Assembly (NCBI GenBank): GCA_030835125.1
Contig: JAUQWM010000040.1
Span: 62,001 to 126,000 of the forward strand
Reading direction: 5' to 3'
DNA length: 64,000 bases
Source of the DNA: Gemmatimonadaceae bacterium
GTDB lineage: Bacteria; Gemmatimonadota; Gemmatimonadetes; Gemmatimonadales; Gemmatimonadaceae
The translations under genes were made by a program, and so were the position numbers. Under the pieces are notes generated by a model that saw only the letters and a program-made list of their open reading frames with translations, was not told where the DNA came from and did not search any database. Below are positions 1 to 9,307 of this stretch, in pieces. Numbering within the stretch: the first letter of the stretch is position 1; every line of letters begins with the position of its first letter.

Positions 1-1068
1 GTTGCTCGTCACCGCCCGGCGCCGCCGGCCGGTCCGCTGAGCGCGCCGCGTCCCCTGCGGCCGCAGCCTGACGAGTCGGGCGGTCGCGCAGCCCTCGTCG
101 CCGCCGCCGTGCGGCTGCGGTCCGAGGTCGGGCGCCGGATCGTCGGGCAGCAGAACGCACTGGACGAGATCCTCATCGCCTTGATGGCGGGCGGCCATGC
201 CCTGCTCGTGGGCGTGCCGGGCCTGGCCAAGACGCTGATGATCCGGTCAGTCGCGGAGGCGTTCCATCTCGACTTCCGGCGGATCCAGTTCACGCCCGAC
301 CTGGTCCCCAGCGACATCACCGGCACCGAGATCCTCGAGGAAGACTCCGCGTCCGGCGCGCGGAGCTTCCGCTTCGTCCGCGGACCGGTGTTCGCGAACA
401 TCGTGCTGGCCGACGAGATCAACCGCGCCCCGCCGCGCACGCAGGCGGCCCTGCTCGAGGCGATGCAGGAGCACCGCGTCACCGCCGCGGGCGAGACCAT
501 GGCCCTCCCGGAGCCGTTCTTCGTGCTGGCGACGCAGAACCCCATCGAGCAGGAGGGCACCTACCCGCTGCCCGAGGCGCAGCTCGACCGGTTCCTGTTC
601 GATATCCGGCTCGGGTACCCGGGCGCGGCGGATGAGGTGGAGATCCTGCGCGCGACGACGGGCAACACGACGGTCGCGCTCGAGGCGGTGCTCGATGCGC
701 GGCAGGCGCTGGATCTCCAGCGCCTGACGCGCGACGTCGCCTGTGCCGAGCCGGCGCTCCGCTACGCGGCGTCCCTTGCCCGCGCGACCCGGCCGGACGA
801 CCCGTCGGCCACGCCACTCGTCAGGCGGTACGTGCGCTGGGGGGCCGGGCCCCGCGCCGGACAGGCGCTCATCCTCGGCGCCAAGGCGAACGCACTGCTC
901 TCCGGCCGACTGCACGTCGCGCCGGAAGACATCCGTCGCGTCGCCCCGCCGGTGCTGCGGCACCGCGTCCTGCCGAACTTTGCCGCCGAGGGCGAGGGTA
1001 TCACCGCTGACCGGATCGTCGAGGACGTGCTGGCGAGTGTCGGCGAGCCGCGGAGCGGGATCCTCTAG
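1..1068 (+). CDS. MoxR-family AAA+ ATPase (5' end at window edge)
   Basis: AAA+ ATPase of the MoxR family, thought to act as a chaperone for VWA-domain partners. The frame is open back to base 1, so the true start probably lies outside the window; the first in-frame start inside it is GTG at 109. Counting from that GTG, Walker A (GVPGLAKT) is at residues 35-42, Walker B (IVLADEIN) at 98-105 and the sensor stretch ATQNPIEQEGT at 141-151. The DUF58 gene follows after a repeat-filled gap of 111 bases. The family assignment is firm; the substrate is unknown. Confidence 0.93.
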   Translation, partial: VARHRPAPPAGPLSAPRPLRPQPDESGGRAALVAAAVRLRSEVGRRIVGQQNALDEILIALMAGGHALLVGVPGLAKTLMIRSVAEAFHLDFRRIQFTPDLVPSDITGTEILEEDSASGARSFRFVRGPVFANIVLADEINRAPPRTQAALLEAMQEHRVTAAGETMALPEPFFVLATQNPIEQEGTYPLPEAQLDRFLFDIRLGYPGAADEVEILRATTGNTTVALEAVLDARQALDLQRLTRDVACAEPALRYAASLARATRPDDPSATPLVRRYVRWGAGPRAGQALILGAKANALLSGRLHVAPEDIRRVAPPVLRHRVLPNFAAEGEGITADRIVEDVLASVGEPRSGIL

Positions 1069-1072
1069 GTTC

Positions 1073-1176
1073 CAGGCATCAGGCATCGGGCATCATCGGG
1101 CATCAGGCATCAGGCATCAGGCATCATCGGGCATCAGGCATCATCGGGCATCAGGCATCAGGCATCATCGGGCATC
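1073..1176. repeat. Heptamer tandem repeat CAGGCAT with a CATCGGGCAT variant
   Basis: The whole gap between the MoxR gene and the DUF58 gene is a tandem array of CAGGCAT units, interrupted four times by the 10-base variant CATCGGGCAT. It ends 3 bases before the GTG start of the next gene, so that gene's leader and ribosome-binding region lie inside the repeat. No good Shine-Dalgarno sequence is visible. Confidence 0.95.
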
Positions 1177-1179
1177 GGC

Positions 1180-2052
1180 GTGCCGACCCTCTTTGACTCT
1201 CTCCGCGGCCTGACGTGGCCGGCACGGCGCCGCGCGCTGGGCGTCCTGCCGGGCACGCATCTGTCACGCCTGCGCGGCACGGCGCCCGAGCTGTCGGAGT
1301 ATCGGTTGTACCGGCAGGGGGACGATCCCCGGCAGCTCGACTGGAAGCTTCTGGCGCGCAGCGACCGGGCCTACATCCGTCTGGCCGAGGATCGTTCGCT
1401 GCTTGCGACCTGGTTTGTCGTCGACGCATCGGCCTCGATGGCCTGGCCGGAGGCGACACTCGCGAAGTGGCGGACCGCCGTGGCCCTCACCCTGGGCCTC
1501 GCGTCCGTGGCGCTTGGTGCCGGTGATCCGGTGGGGCTGGTGGTGGCGCACCACTCGCACGCGCGGCTCGCGGCCCGGTCGAGGCGGGGCACGCTCCGGG
1601 AGATGGTGACGATGCTCGAGTCGCTCGCGCCCGCCGGCGCCGTGCCGCTCGCCCCGTTGCTGGCCGATGCGCGGCCCGGCGTACGGGTCGTCGTCGTCAG
1701 CGACTTTCTTGGCGACGAGGCGGAGGTCCGGTCGGCGGGACGCGCGCTCATGGCTGGTCACTGCGACCTGCATGCCGTCCACGTGGTGGCCGCCGAGGAA
1801 CTCGACCCGCCGACGCGGCCGATCCGGGCCGTCGATCCCGAGTCCGACCGCATCGCCCGGCCGTTCGACGAGACCATGCGCACGGCGTATGACGCCCGTT
1901 TCGCGGAATGGCGGCGCGACACCGCCACCGCCTGGCGGCACGCGGGGGCGACGTGGACCACCGTCTCGACGGCCGACGACCCGGCGCTGGCGGTGCGGCG
2001 CATCATCGGGGCCTCGTCAGGCGCCTCGGTGGTCGAGGCGGCCGGACGGTGA
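1180..2052 (+). CDS. DUF58 domain-containing protein
   Basis: 290 residues. DUF58 proteins are partners of MoxR ATPases in stress-resistance and aerotolerance operons. The DUF58 signature is around residues 40-70 (YRLYRQGDDPRQLDWKLLAR), followed by a VWA-like DASAS motif at 82-86 (metal-ion-dependent adhesion type DxSxS). The start is GTG at 1180, directly after the heptamer array. The stop overlaps the GTG of the next gene (GTGA), which indicates translational coupling. The molecular role of this family is not well established. Confidence 0.92.
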   Translation: MPTLFDSLRGLTWPARRRALGVLPGTHLSRLRGTAPELSEYRLYRQGDDPRQLDWKLLARSDRAYIRLAEDRSLLATWFVVDASASMAWPEATLAKWRTAVALTLGLASVALGAGDPVGLVVAHHSHARLAARSRRGTLREMVTMLESLAPAGAVPLAPLLADARPGVRVVVVSDFLGDEAEVRSAGRALMAGHCDLHAVHVVAAEELDPPTRPIRAVDPESDRIARPFDETMRTAYDARFAEWRRDTATAWRHAGATWTTVSTADDPALAVRRIIGASSGASVVEAAGR

Positions 2053-3305
2053 GCTTCGCGGCGCCGGCATGGCTGGCGGTGGCGGCGCTGGCGTCCCTGG
2101 GCGTCGTCGCCATTCACCTGATCGCGTGGCGCCAACCCGAGTCGGTTTCGCTGCCGACGGCGCGGTTCGTGCCTGACGAGCCCGCGCGCCGCGCCACGCG
2201 GACGGTGCGGCTGTCGGACCTGGCGCTCATGGCGCTCCGGGTGGCCATCGTGCTGCTGGCCGGCGTCGGAATGGCGCGCCCGTCGCGCGATCGCGCCCGC
2301 AGCGGCGCGGCGCGCGTGATCGTCGTCGAGCGTCGTCCGATGCGGGCCGACATCCCGCTCGCGGACACGATCAGGGCGCTCATGGCGGACCGCGTCGTGA
2401 GCGTCATCGCCTTCGATACCGCGGCACAGGCGGTCGATGTCGAGTCGGCGCTCGCTCCCGCGAACGGCGCGGCGCATCCGTCCCTCAGCAGCGGGCTCGT
2501 GGCCGGAATTCGCGAGGCGCGGAGGCTGGCCGGTATCCATGAGCGCGTGGACATCGTCCTGGCGTCGAGCTTCCCGGAAGGCGCGTTCGATGCGGCGACG
2601 CGCGCCATCCGCGCGACGTGGCCGGACACCATGCGCCTCGTGCGATTCCCCCCGGCGGAGTCGCCGCCCGCAGGATCGGTCGACGTGCGCTCCCACGGAG
2701 ACGATCCCGTCGCCGCCGGCATCAGGTTGGCGGTTTCGCAGGGACTGGCGCGTGGCACCGCCCGGGTCCTTCGCGATCCTCCCACGCCCGATGACAGCGC
2801 CTGGATCGCGCCGGGTCGTGTCCTGGTGGTGTGGCCGAGGGAGGTGGACGCCGCCGCGACGGTCGAGGCCATCCACGCGCCGGGCGCGACGGTGGTGGGC
2901 TACTTCAGTCGCGGTTCGGGAGGCGATTCCGGTCGCGTCGTGGCGCGGTGGACCAACGGCGACCCCGCGGCGCGCGAGGTGCCGTGGCGAGGAAGCTGCC
3001 TGCGGACGATCGGGTTCGATGTCCCTGATGTCGGGGACCTGACCCTGACGCCCTCGTTCCAGCGACTGGCCGCCGAGCTGGTCGGCCCGTGCGGCGGATC
3101 CTGGTCCATGGCGACGCTGTCCGACTCCGCGCTGCACGCGTTCGCCGATCCGCCGTCGACGGCGGCGGTGGCGGTCACACCCGGACCCGCGGTCAACAGG
3201 CTTGCGGCGGTGCTCGTCGCCCTGGCGGCGCTGCTTGCCGTCGCCGAGATGTTCGTCCGCGGTGCGCGCGTCGCGGGATCGCGCGTGGCGGGGCAGGACG
3301 CATGA
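2049..3305 (+). CDS. BatA-type membrane protein
   Basis: 418 residues. The start is GTG at 2049, overlapping the DUF58 stop as GTGA; longer readings of the frame would run into the upstream gene. The N-terminus has the double-transmembrane BatA arrangement (hydrophobic segment at about 5-22, IHLIAWRQP, second segment at about 55-75). A last hydrophobic segment lies near residue 390. The middle (from about residue 80) resembles a degenerate VWA region. It overlaps the next gene by ATGA. It probably forms a membrane complex with its MoxR and DUF58 neighbours, which is inference from operon context. Confidence 0.8.
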   Translation: MSFAAPAWLAVAALASLGVVAIHLIAWRQPESVSLPTARFVPDEPARRATRTVRLSDLALMALRVAIVLLAGVGMARPSRDRARSGAARVIVVERRPMRADIPLADTIRALMADRVVSVIAFDTAAQAVDVESALAPANGAAHPSLSSGLVAGIREARRLAGIHERVDIVLASSFPEGAFDAATRAIRATWPDTMRLVRFPPAESPPAGSVDVRSHGDDPVAAGIRLAVSQGLARGTARVLRDPPTPDDSAWIAPGRVLVVWPREVDAAATVEAIHAPGATVVGYFSRGSGGDSGRVVARWTNGDPAAREVPWRGSCLRTIGFDVPDVGDLTLTPSFQRLAAELVGPCGGSWSMATLSDSALHAFADPPSTAAVAVTPGPAVNRLAAVLVALAALLAVAEMFVRGARVAGSRVAGQDA

Positions 3306-5335
3306 CGACGATGGAACGCGTCCTGTCGACGCGTCGCCAGCTCACGCTCGTGGCGATCGCGCGCAGCCTCGTGCTCGGGGTCTCCGCGGGCCTGCTCGTC
3401 ATGGTGGTGGTCACCATGGCGAGGATCATGCGAGGCTCCGATGGCGGCGCGCTCGGATGGTCGCTGGCCATCATGGCCAGCCTTGTCACCGGCCTGTCGG
3501 AGTTCCGTCGCCTGCGCGGCCCGGGGTTCTCCGTCCCACGCGTGTCGCTCTGGATCGAGGAACATGCCCCCGCGCTGCAGTATGCGCTGGTGACCGCGGT
3601 CGAGGGGGGCGGGCCGGCGGAGCTCGATCGATCGGTTGCGGCGGTGGATTGGAGTCCGGCGACCCGTCGGGCGGCGCGCCGTGCACTCGCCTGGCCGGTG
3701 CTGGGCCTGATGGGATGTGCCGCGCTGCTCCTCGTGTCCGACGCCGTCGCGCCGGTCGTGTCGCGCATCGCCGGCGACACGCGCGGCACGCCTCGTGGCG
3801 TCGCCGGCGAACTGGACGTCGCCCTGCGGGTGACCCCGCCGGCCTACGCGCGTCGCGACGTGGCCGTGCTGCGCAACCCGTCGGTCGTGCGCGCGCTGGT
3901 CGGCAGCGAGGTGCGGGTGACCTCGCCGGCCAACGCGATCATCGCGCTGGAGGCGGACCGGGGCGGGGTCCCGCGGACGTCCGGGCCCGCCTCCTGGCGC
4001 GTTGGCGCCCAGCCGGTGGCGCTGCGCGTGCGCTCGGGCGACGCCTCCCGGCTGGTGACGATCGATCCGCTCCCGGACTCGGCGCCGGTGGTCGTCCTGC
4101 GCGAGCCGACCCGCGACACCGTCCTGGCCGACCCCTCCGGCACGTTCACGTTAGGCGCCGACGCCCGGGACGACCTCGGGCTCCGCGCCGCCTCGTTCGA
4201 GTACATCGTCAGCTCGGGGAGCGGCGAGTCGTTCACGTTCGCGTCCGGCGCCATCGGGGCGAGGGCGTTCGGCGGCACGGCCACCGGGTCCATCGCCGGA
4301 CGCCTGTCGCTGGGCGCGCTGGGCCTCAAGCCCGGCGACTTCGTGCACGTCAGGGCAGTCGCGACCGACCTGCGCGACGACACGGCGTCGGCGCGCGGCG
4401 CCTCGGAGACGCGCACCATCCGCATCGCCCGCGCCGGCGAGCTGGACTCGGTGGCCATCGAGGCGGCGGCGCCCCCCGAGGCGGACAAGGCCATCCTCAG
4501 CCAGCGGATGCTGATCAACCTCACGGAGGCACTCGTCAGGCGCCGCCCGCGGATCGATCGCGCGACGCTGTCGGCGGAATCGGGGCGCATCGGCCGCGAT
4601 CAGGCGCGGCTGCGCAAGCAGGTCAGCGACATCGTCTTCTCGCGCCTGGGCGACGATCCCAGCGGCGAGCACTTCCATGGCGACGGGCACCAGCACGAGG
4701 GCCAGGAGCTGCGCCCGGCGCTGACGCCTGACGAGTTGCTCAAGGCCGCGGAGAACGCGACCGTGGCGGCCGCCGGCGCGGTGCTGGACTTCGAGGGCGA
4801 CGAGACGCCGGTGGTCGCCGTCAACCGACCGCTGCTCGAGGCCTACAACTTCATGTGGGAGGCCGGCCGCGAGCTCGAGCAATCGGCGCCGGAACGCGCG
4901 CTGCCGCCGATGTACCGCGCCCTCGACGCCATCCAGCGCGCCCGGGCGGCGGAGCGGCTGTACCTGCGCAGCCGGCCGCCACGCGCGGTCGTGGACGTCG
5001 AACGGGTCCGGTTGCAGGGGAAGGACAGGGGCAGCCCCGCCGCGCGGGAACCCCGCGCGCCCGCCACGGGAGCGGCCCGCGCCGCGCTCGCGCGCTTCGC
5101 CCGTGTCGTTGGGCTGGCCGCCGCCGATCCCGCCGCCGCGGCCGATTCCCTCCTGCTCCTGCGCATCGACCTGCTCGGTGCAATCACGCCCGACGCGGCC
5201 GCGGCTGCCGCGGCCGCCGCCGATGCACTGCGCCGGGGCCGCGATGCCGGCCCCGGCCTCGCGGCGTTCCGTAACGCGCTCGGTTCCGGGGTCCAGGTGG
5301 CCGATTCGCTCTCACGGTGGAGCGGGATTCGATGA
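3302..5335 (+). CDS. Large membrane protein of the MoxR operon (DUF4175-like)
   Basis: 677 residues, start ATG at 3302 overlapping the previous stop. Two hydrophobic helices near residues 15-65 and a third near 135-155 anchor the protein. They are followed by a long soluble part with beta-rich segments, a His/Glu-rich stretch (GEHFHGDGHQHEGQE) at about 453-468, and an alanine-rich helical tail. Proteins of this size and layout sit in the same position in MoxR-DUF58-DUF4159 clusters. The DUF4175 assignment is tentative and no catalytic motif was seen. Confidence 0.7.
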   Translation: MTTMERVLSTRRQLTLVAIARSLVLGVSAGLLVMVVVTMARIMRGSDGGALGWSLAIMASLVTGLSEFRRLRGPGFSVPRVSLWIEEHAPALQYALVTAVEGGGPAELDRSVAAVDWSPATRRAARRALAWPVLGLMGCAALLLVSDAVAPVVSRIAGDTRGTPRGVAGELDVALRVTPPAYARRDVAVLRNPSVVRALVGSEVRVTSPANAIIALEADRGGVPRTSGPASWRVGAQPVALRVRSGDASRLVTIDPLPDSAPVVVLREPTRDTVLADPSGTFTLGADARDDLGLRAASFEYIVSSGSGESFTFASGAIGARAFGGTATGSIAGRLSLGALGLKPGDFVHVRAVATDLRDDTASARGASETRTIRIARAGELDSVAIEAAAPPEADKAILSQRMLINLTEALVRRRPRIDRATLSAESGRIGRDQARLRKQVSDIVFSRLGDDPSGEHFHGDGHQHEGQELRPALTPDELLKAAENATVAAAGAVLDFEGDETPVVAVNRPLLEAYNFMWEAGRELEQSAPERALPPMYRALDAIQRARAAERLYLRSRPPRAVVDVERVRLQGKDRGSPAAREPRAPATGAARAALARFARVVGLAAADPAAAADSLLLLRIDLLGAITPDAAAAAAAAADALRRGRDAGPGLAAFRNALGSGVQVADSLSRWSGIR

Positions 5336-5943
5336 GCGAATTCGTCTTCGCCACGGCCCAGTACGAGTCGGGAGACTGGGATTCCGCTCCCCTCGTGCCG
5401 GCCAACCTCATCGACTCCATCGCGCGATACACCAGCATCCCCGTCGCCCCCACCGGGGCCGTGGTGCCGCTGGCCTCGTCGGATGCCCTGCGGTTCCCGT
5501 TCCTGTTCCTCACGGGCCACCTGCCGGTGCGCTTCAGCGAGCAGGAGCGCGGCACCATCAGGAAGTACCTCGATCGCGGAGGGTTCCTGTTCATCGATGA
5601 CCACAACCACGACATCGATGGGGCGTTCCACAAGACGGTCACCGAGGAGATCGTGCGCGCCGGGGGTCCGCTGGTCCGCGTGCCGAAGCGGCATGCGCTG
5701 TACTCGTCGTTCTTCCAGTTTCCCGATGGCCCCCCGAACACGAGCCACGAGCTCAACGGCTGGGGCGACAACCTGCTCCATCCCGAGCTGTCGGCCGTAC
5801 TTCGTGGCGATCGCATCGCGCTGCTGTACAGCAACAAGGACTACAGCTCGGAGTGGAGCTACCATCCCGAGAACAAGCGCTTCTCCAGCGTGGACAACAC
5901 GCGCTTCGGCGTGAACATCGTGGTCTATGCGCTCACGCGGTAG
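5332..5943 (+). CDS. DUF4159 domain-containing protein
   Basis: 203 residues from ATG 5332, which overlaps the previous stop (ATGA). It matches DUF4159: a Rossmann-like glutamine-amidotransferase-type fold with FLFLTGHLPVRF followed by GGFLFIDDHNHD, and no catalytic Cys. It is a standard member of MoxR/BatA-type operons in several phyla. It has no signal peptide or membrane segment, so it is probably cytoplasmic and associated with the membrane partners before and after it. Its role is unknown. Confidence 0.88.
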   Translation: MSEFVFATAQYESGDWDSAPLVPANLIDSIARYTSIPVAPTGAVVPLASSDALRFPFLFLTGHLPVRFSEQERGTIRKYLDRGGFLFIDDHNHDIDGAFHKTVTEEIVRAGGPLVRVPKRHALYSSFFQFPDGPPNTSHELNGWGDNLLHPELSAVLRGDRIALLYSNKDYSSEWSYHPENKRFSSVDNTRFGVNIVVYALTR

Positions 5944-7216
5944 CGGTCGGGTCCTGGCCGAGCACGTCCTGCGCGGCGTGGCGGTCGTCGCGCTGACCGT
6001 GCTGGCCGTCAGGCTCTGGCGCGCCGGACCCGCGCCGGGCGATGCCGTGGTGGCCCCCAACGCGCTCGATTCGGCCCTGGTGCAGTGGACGGCGAACCCG
6101 CCGGCAAGTGCCACCGCCGGCGCAGGCCCGGCGCCCTCCGCTCGACATCGCGACTGGCTGCTTGCGCTGCGCCGCAATGGAACGACGATCCGGTGGCGGT
6201 CGGAAGACTCGTCAGGCAGCGCGCTGGTGGTGGAGGACGCACCGCTCCCCGGACTGCCACGACGCATCCGGTTCCGGTCGCAACCGGGCACTTCCGTGAT
6301 GCTGTCGGACCTGCTGGGCCGTGTGGACTCCGGCACGGTGGGCGCATCGGGCGCCATGGCCTGGCGGGCCAGCCCTGTGGGCGCCGCATCGGCGGTCTCC
6401 GCCCGGGCGGAGCCGGTCGCGTCCCCACGCGACTCGCTGGCGGTGCGACCGGTGCTGGTGCTCGGCCAGGCGGGGTGGGAGGGCAAGTTCGTCATTGCCG
6501 CGCTGGAGGAGGACGGCTGGCGCGTTTCGGCCAGGCTCACCGTCGCCCCGGGTGCCGTCGTTATGCAGGGCCCGGTGTCGAGGATCGACACGTCGTCCGT
6601 CAGCGCCGTCGTGCTGCTGGACTCCCTGTCGCCGGTGGAGGCGCCGCGCCTCCAGCGGTTCGTGCAGGACGGCGGTGGACTCGTCGCTGCCGGACCGGGC
6701 ACCCGGCATCCCGCGGTCCGGGCCATCGTCACGGCGCGCGTGTCGTCGAGCGCGCCGGGCGTGCTGGGCGCGCTGCAGGGACCGGCACCGCGCGAGGGAC
6801 TCGCCACACGCACGGTCAGGGCGGGGACTCCGGGCGCGATTCCGATCGAGCGCCGCGGCAACGATCCGGTGGTGGTCGGGCAGCGGATCGGCGCCGGGCG
6901 CGTGGTGGTCGCGGGCTACGAGGACACCTGGCGCCTGCGCATGGCCCCGGTGCGCGACGATGCCCCTTCCGATCACCGCGCCTGGTGGTCCTCCATGGTC
7001 GCGAGCGTCGCGCTCCCACGGCTGCTGCCACGCGACATCGGGTACATCGACGAGGCGCCGTTCGCGGCAACCGTCGACGCGCTCGGTCGCCCGCAGCTGG
7101 CAGGAGCTGACCGCCGCGCCGGACCCCGGCTTCCTTGGGAAGCACTGCTGCTGGCGCTCGCGCTGGCCGGGCTGCTGGCCGAATGGGCGTCTCGCCGCCT
7201 GAGGGGCCAGTCGTGA
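5927..7216 (+). CDS. Membrane protein with amidotransferase-like domain, end of MoxR operon
   Basis: 429 residues. ATG at 5927 lies 17 bases inside the DUF4159 gene. There is an N-terminal transmembrane helix (about residues 10-30) and a C-terminal one (about 402-420, ending in basic residues). The middle contains a class-I glutamine-amidotransferase-like core (VLVLGQAGWEGKF, later FVQDGGGLVAAGPG). This matches the last membrane gene of aerotolerance-type operons. The catalytic triad appears to be missing, so a structural role is more likely. Confidence 0.68.
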   Translation: MRSRGSGRVLAEHVLRGVAVVALTVLAVRLWRAGPAPGDAVVAPNALDSALVQWTANPPASATAGAGPAPSARHRDWLLALRRNGTTIRWRSEDSSGSALVVEDAPLPGLPRRIRFRSQPGTSVMLSDLLGRVDSGTVGASGAMAWRASPVGAASAVSARAEPVASPRDSLAVRPVLVLGQAGWEGKFVIAALEEDGWRVSARLTVAPGAVVMQGPVSRIDTSSVSAVVLLDSLSPVEAPRLQRFVQDGGGLVAAGPGTRHPAVRAIVTARVSSSAPGVLGALQGPAPREGLATRTVRAGTPGAIPIERRGNDPVVVGQRIGAGRVVVAGYEDTWRLRMAPVRDDAPSDHRAWWSSMVASVALPRLLPRDIGYIDEAPFAATVDALGRPQLAGADRRAGPRLPWEALLLALALAGLLAEWASRRLRGQS

Positions 7217-8142
7217 AGGTGGCGTACATCTCGCACGCCGACTGCGGGCGCCACGACACCGGCTGGCGCCACCCCGAGCACGTCGGGCGCCTGCGTGCCA
7301 TTCCCCGCGCGCTGCGCGAGGACGTGGAGCTCTACCATGCCCTCGAGCACGTCGAGGGGAGGCACGCCACGATCGAGGACATCGCGCTAGGCCACGACCG
7401 CGCGTATGTCGACCGGGTGCGCCGCCTCAGCGAGTCGGGCGGTGGCGCGCTCGATGCGGACACCATCGTGAGCGAGGGCTCGTGGGACGCCGCGCGCGCC
7501 GCGGTCGGGTGCGTCCTGGATGCGGTCGATCGCGCGATCGACGGCGAGGCCCGTTCGTTCTGCGCGGTACGGCCGCCCGGACACCACGCCCTGCCCGATC
7601 GCGGGATGGGGTTCTGCCTGTTCGGCAACGTCGCCCTTGGCGCCCACCATGCGCGACAGCGGCGTGGCGTCGATCGCGTGCTCATCGTGGACTGGGACGT
7701 GCACCACGGGAACGGCACGCAGGCCATGGTGGAGCACGACCCCTCCATCCGCTTCGTCTCGATGCACCAGTCGCCGTGGTATCCGGGGACGGGGGCGGCG
7801 ACGGATCGCGGTCCCCTGGGTTCGATCTGGAACGTGCCGATGCCGGGTGGGCTCCCCGCGACTCGTTATGTCGAGGCCCTGCAAGGCGCGGTCGAGGATG
7901 CGACGCGCGGCTTCACGCCCGGCCTGGTGATGGTCTCCGCCGGTTTCGATTGCCTTGCCGGCGATCCGCTCGGCGAGTTCACGCTGGAGGTCGAGCACAT
8001 CGCCGCGCTTGCGACATGGCTCCTCGACAAGGCGGAAGGCTGGTGTGGCGGCCGGATGCTCGCGTCCCTCGAGGGCGGGTACGCGCCCGATCGTGTCGGG
8101 GCCGCGTCGGTCGCGGTCATGCGAGCCATGCTCGGTCGTTAG
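7213..8142 (+). CDS. Histone-deacetylase-family amidohydrolase
   Basis: 309 residues, GTG at 7213 overlapping the previous stop. Zinc-dependent deacetylase of the HDAC/AcuC/acetylpolyamine amidohydrolase superfamily. All signature elements are present: RPPGHHA (charge-relay His pair), DWDVHHGNG (zinc Asp and His), SAGFD (second zinc Asp) and the C-terminal LEGGY with the transition-state Tyr. The bacterial substrate cannot be read from the sequence; acetylpolyamines or acetyl-lysine of AcuC type are possible. It is coupled to the end of the MoxR operon by overlap. Confidence 0.93.
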   Translation: MKVAYISHADCGRHDTGWRHPEHVGRLRAIPRALREDVELYHALEHVEGRHATIEDIALGHDRAYVDRVRRLSESGGGALDADTIVSEGSWDAARAAVGCVLDAVDRAIDGEARSFCAVRPPGHHALPDRGMGFCLFGNVALGAHHARQRRGVDRVLIVDWDVHHGNGTQAMVEHDPSIRFVSMHQSPWYPGTGAATDRGPLGSIWNVPMPGGLPATRYVEALQGAVEDATRGFTPGLVMVSAGFDCLAGDPLGEFTLEVEHIAALATWLLDKAEGWCGGRMLASLEGGYAPDRVGAASVAVMRAMLGR

Positions 8143-8542
8143 CACCGCGGCTTGCCTCGAGCGCGCACCGCGTATGTGTCTTGCGTCACGTGGAACGCGA
8201 GCAGGGAATGCAAGGATGAGACCGTCCCAATACTCAAGCCGTTTTCGGGTGTCTCCTGTCACTCCGCGGGTCGAAATCATGACGTGACGCGCCGGTGGAT
8301 TGTGGCGTTGGCGCCACGTGAAAAGCCTGCCCCTCTTGGTCGTCCAATGCTTTGTCAGGGCGTCAGTTAGGAGATTCTGGCGGACGCGGCCATATCGGCG
8401 ACCCCTCTCACGAAACCCCGCCCCGACGTGAATTATCTGTACCGTGAGAAACCACGGCGATGGAACGGTGGTGCGCGCGTCGCGATGCGCGCGCGGTGCG
8501 GGTGCCTAACGATCACAGCGTGAGGACGAGGGACTCCCGGGA
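8143..8542. other. Intergenic region, 400 bases, no gene seen
   Basis: No convincing coding frame. It contains a small hairpin GTGGCG-TTGG-CGCCAC (8302-8317) without a T-tract, which may end the upstream operon weakly. A GC hairpin of GCGCGC arms lies around 8473-8490. The promoter of the GvpL/F-like gene should lie in the last 150 bases, but I see no clear -35/-10 pair. Confidence 0.6.
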
Positions 8543-9208
8543 ATGGCTTTCTGGAAAGGCGCGGATCGCGAGGTGCACCAGGCACTGGTGCTGTGCGGCA
8601 TCGTCTCGCGCGAGGGACGTCCGTCACCCAACGTGCCCGGTGCCGAGACCGTGGACTACCGCGACCTGAGCGCGGTGGTCCGCAAGGGCACGTTCGGGCC
8701 GGTGGAGTCGACCGAGGAGGGCGTCGCCGCTTACCGCGAGGTGGTCGAGGGCGCGTTCGGATGCGGCGCGGTGATCCCGGCGCCGTACGGCACGGTTTTC
8801 CGCAGCCGCGACGCCCTGTTGCGCTGGCTGGAGCTGCACTACTTCACGCTCGCCGACGCCCTCCGCTACCTCCACGATCGCCAGGTCGCGCGCGTGCGCG
8901 TGGCGCCCTCCGCGCAGACCGCGGGGTGGGATACCGTCGAGCATCGTGCGCGCGGCGCCGACCTCGAGGTGACGGCGTTCGACTCGTTCCGCATCCTCAA
9001 GCGACAGGCGGTCGCGTACGTGCCGATCGAGGTTCCCGGACGGCGGTCGGAGTTCGGCGCCGAGGCAGCGTTCCTCGTGGAGCGCGAGCAGTGGAGTCAG
9101 TTCCTCGCGTTGCTGAAGGAAGAACAGCGCCGGCTCCCTGACCTGAAGTTCGAGCACACCGGTCCCTGGCCGGCGTACGATTTCGTGAGGCTCGACCTCA
9201 ATGGCTGA
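8543..9208 (+). CDS. GvpL/GvpF-like protein (orphan)
   Basis: 221 residues. The length and the C-terminal TGPWPAYDFV block match the GvpL/GvpF gas-vesicle family, in which a similar TGPWPPYxFV motif is characteristic. The middle part (VIPAPYGTVFRSRDALLRWL) also fits, as does the preceding early segment. No gvpA shell gene or other gas-vesicle gene is in the window, so it stands alone with intergenic gaps on both sides. Either it is a remnant or it serves another function. Confidence 0.72.
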   Translation: MAFWKGADREVHQALVLCGIVSREGRPSPNVPGAETVDYRDLSAVVRKGTFGPVESTEEGVAAYREVVEGAFGCGAVIPAPYGTVFRSRDALLRWLELHYFTLADALRYLHDRQVARVRVAPSAQTAGWDTVEHRARGADLEVTAFDSFRILKRQAVAYVPIEVPGRRSEFGAEAAFLVEREQWSQFLALLKEEQRRLPDLKFEHTGPWPAYDFVRLDLNG

Positions 9209-9307
9209 GACGCGCGACGGGCGACGAGGGACGGGAGCGGGATCTCCCGGTCTTCGGCGCACCCTTCACGATGGCGCACCCATCTCCCGTACGCCGTCCC
9301 CCGCCTG

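Noticed and set aside
247-1086. Long antisense frame opposite the MoxR gene
   Set aside because: Arg/Pro-rich shadow of a well-conserved gene; the same applies to the many other antisense frames over priA, flhA, fliF and fliG.
8385-8400. TATCGGC near 8391 as a minus-strand sigma-28 site
   Set aside because: No -35 partner, and no flagellar gene reads from it.
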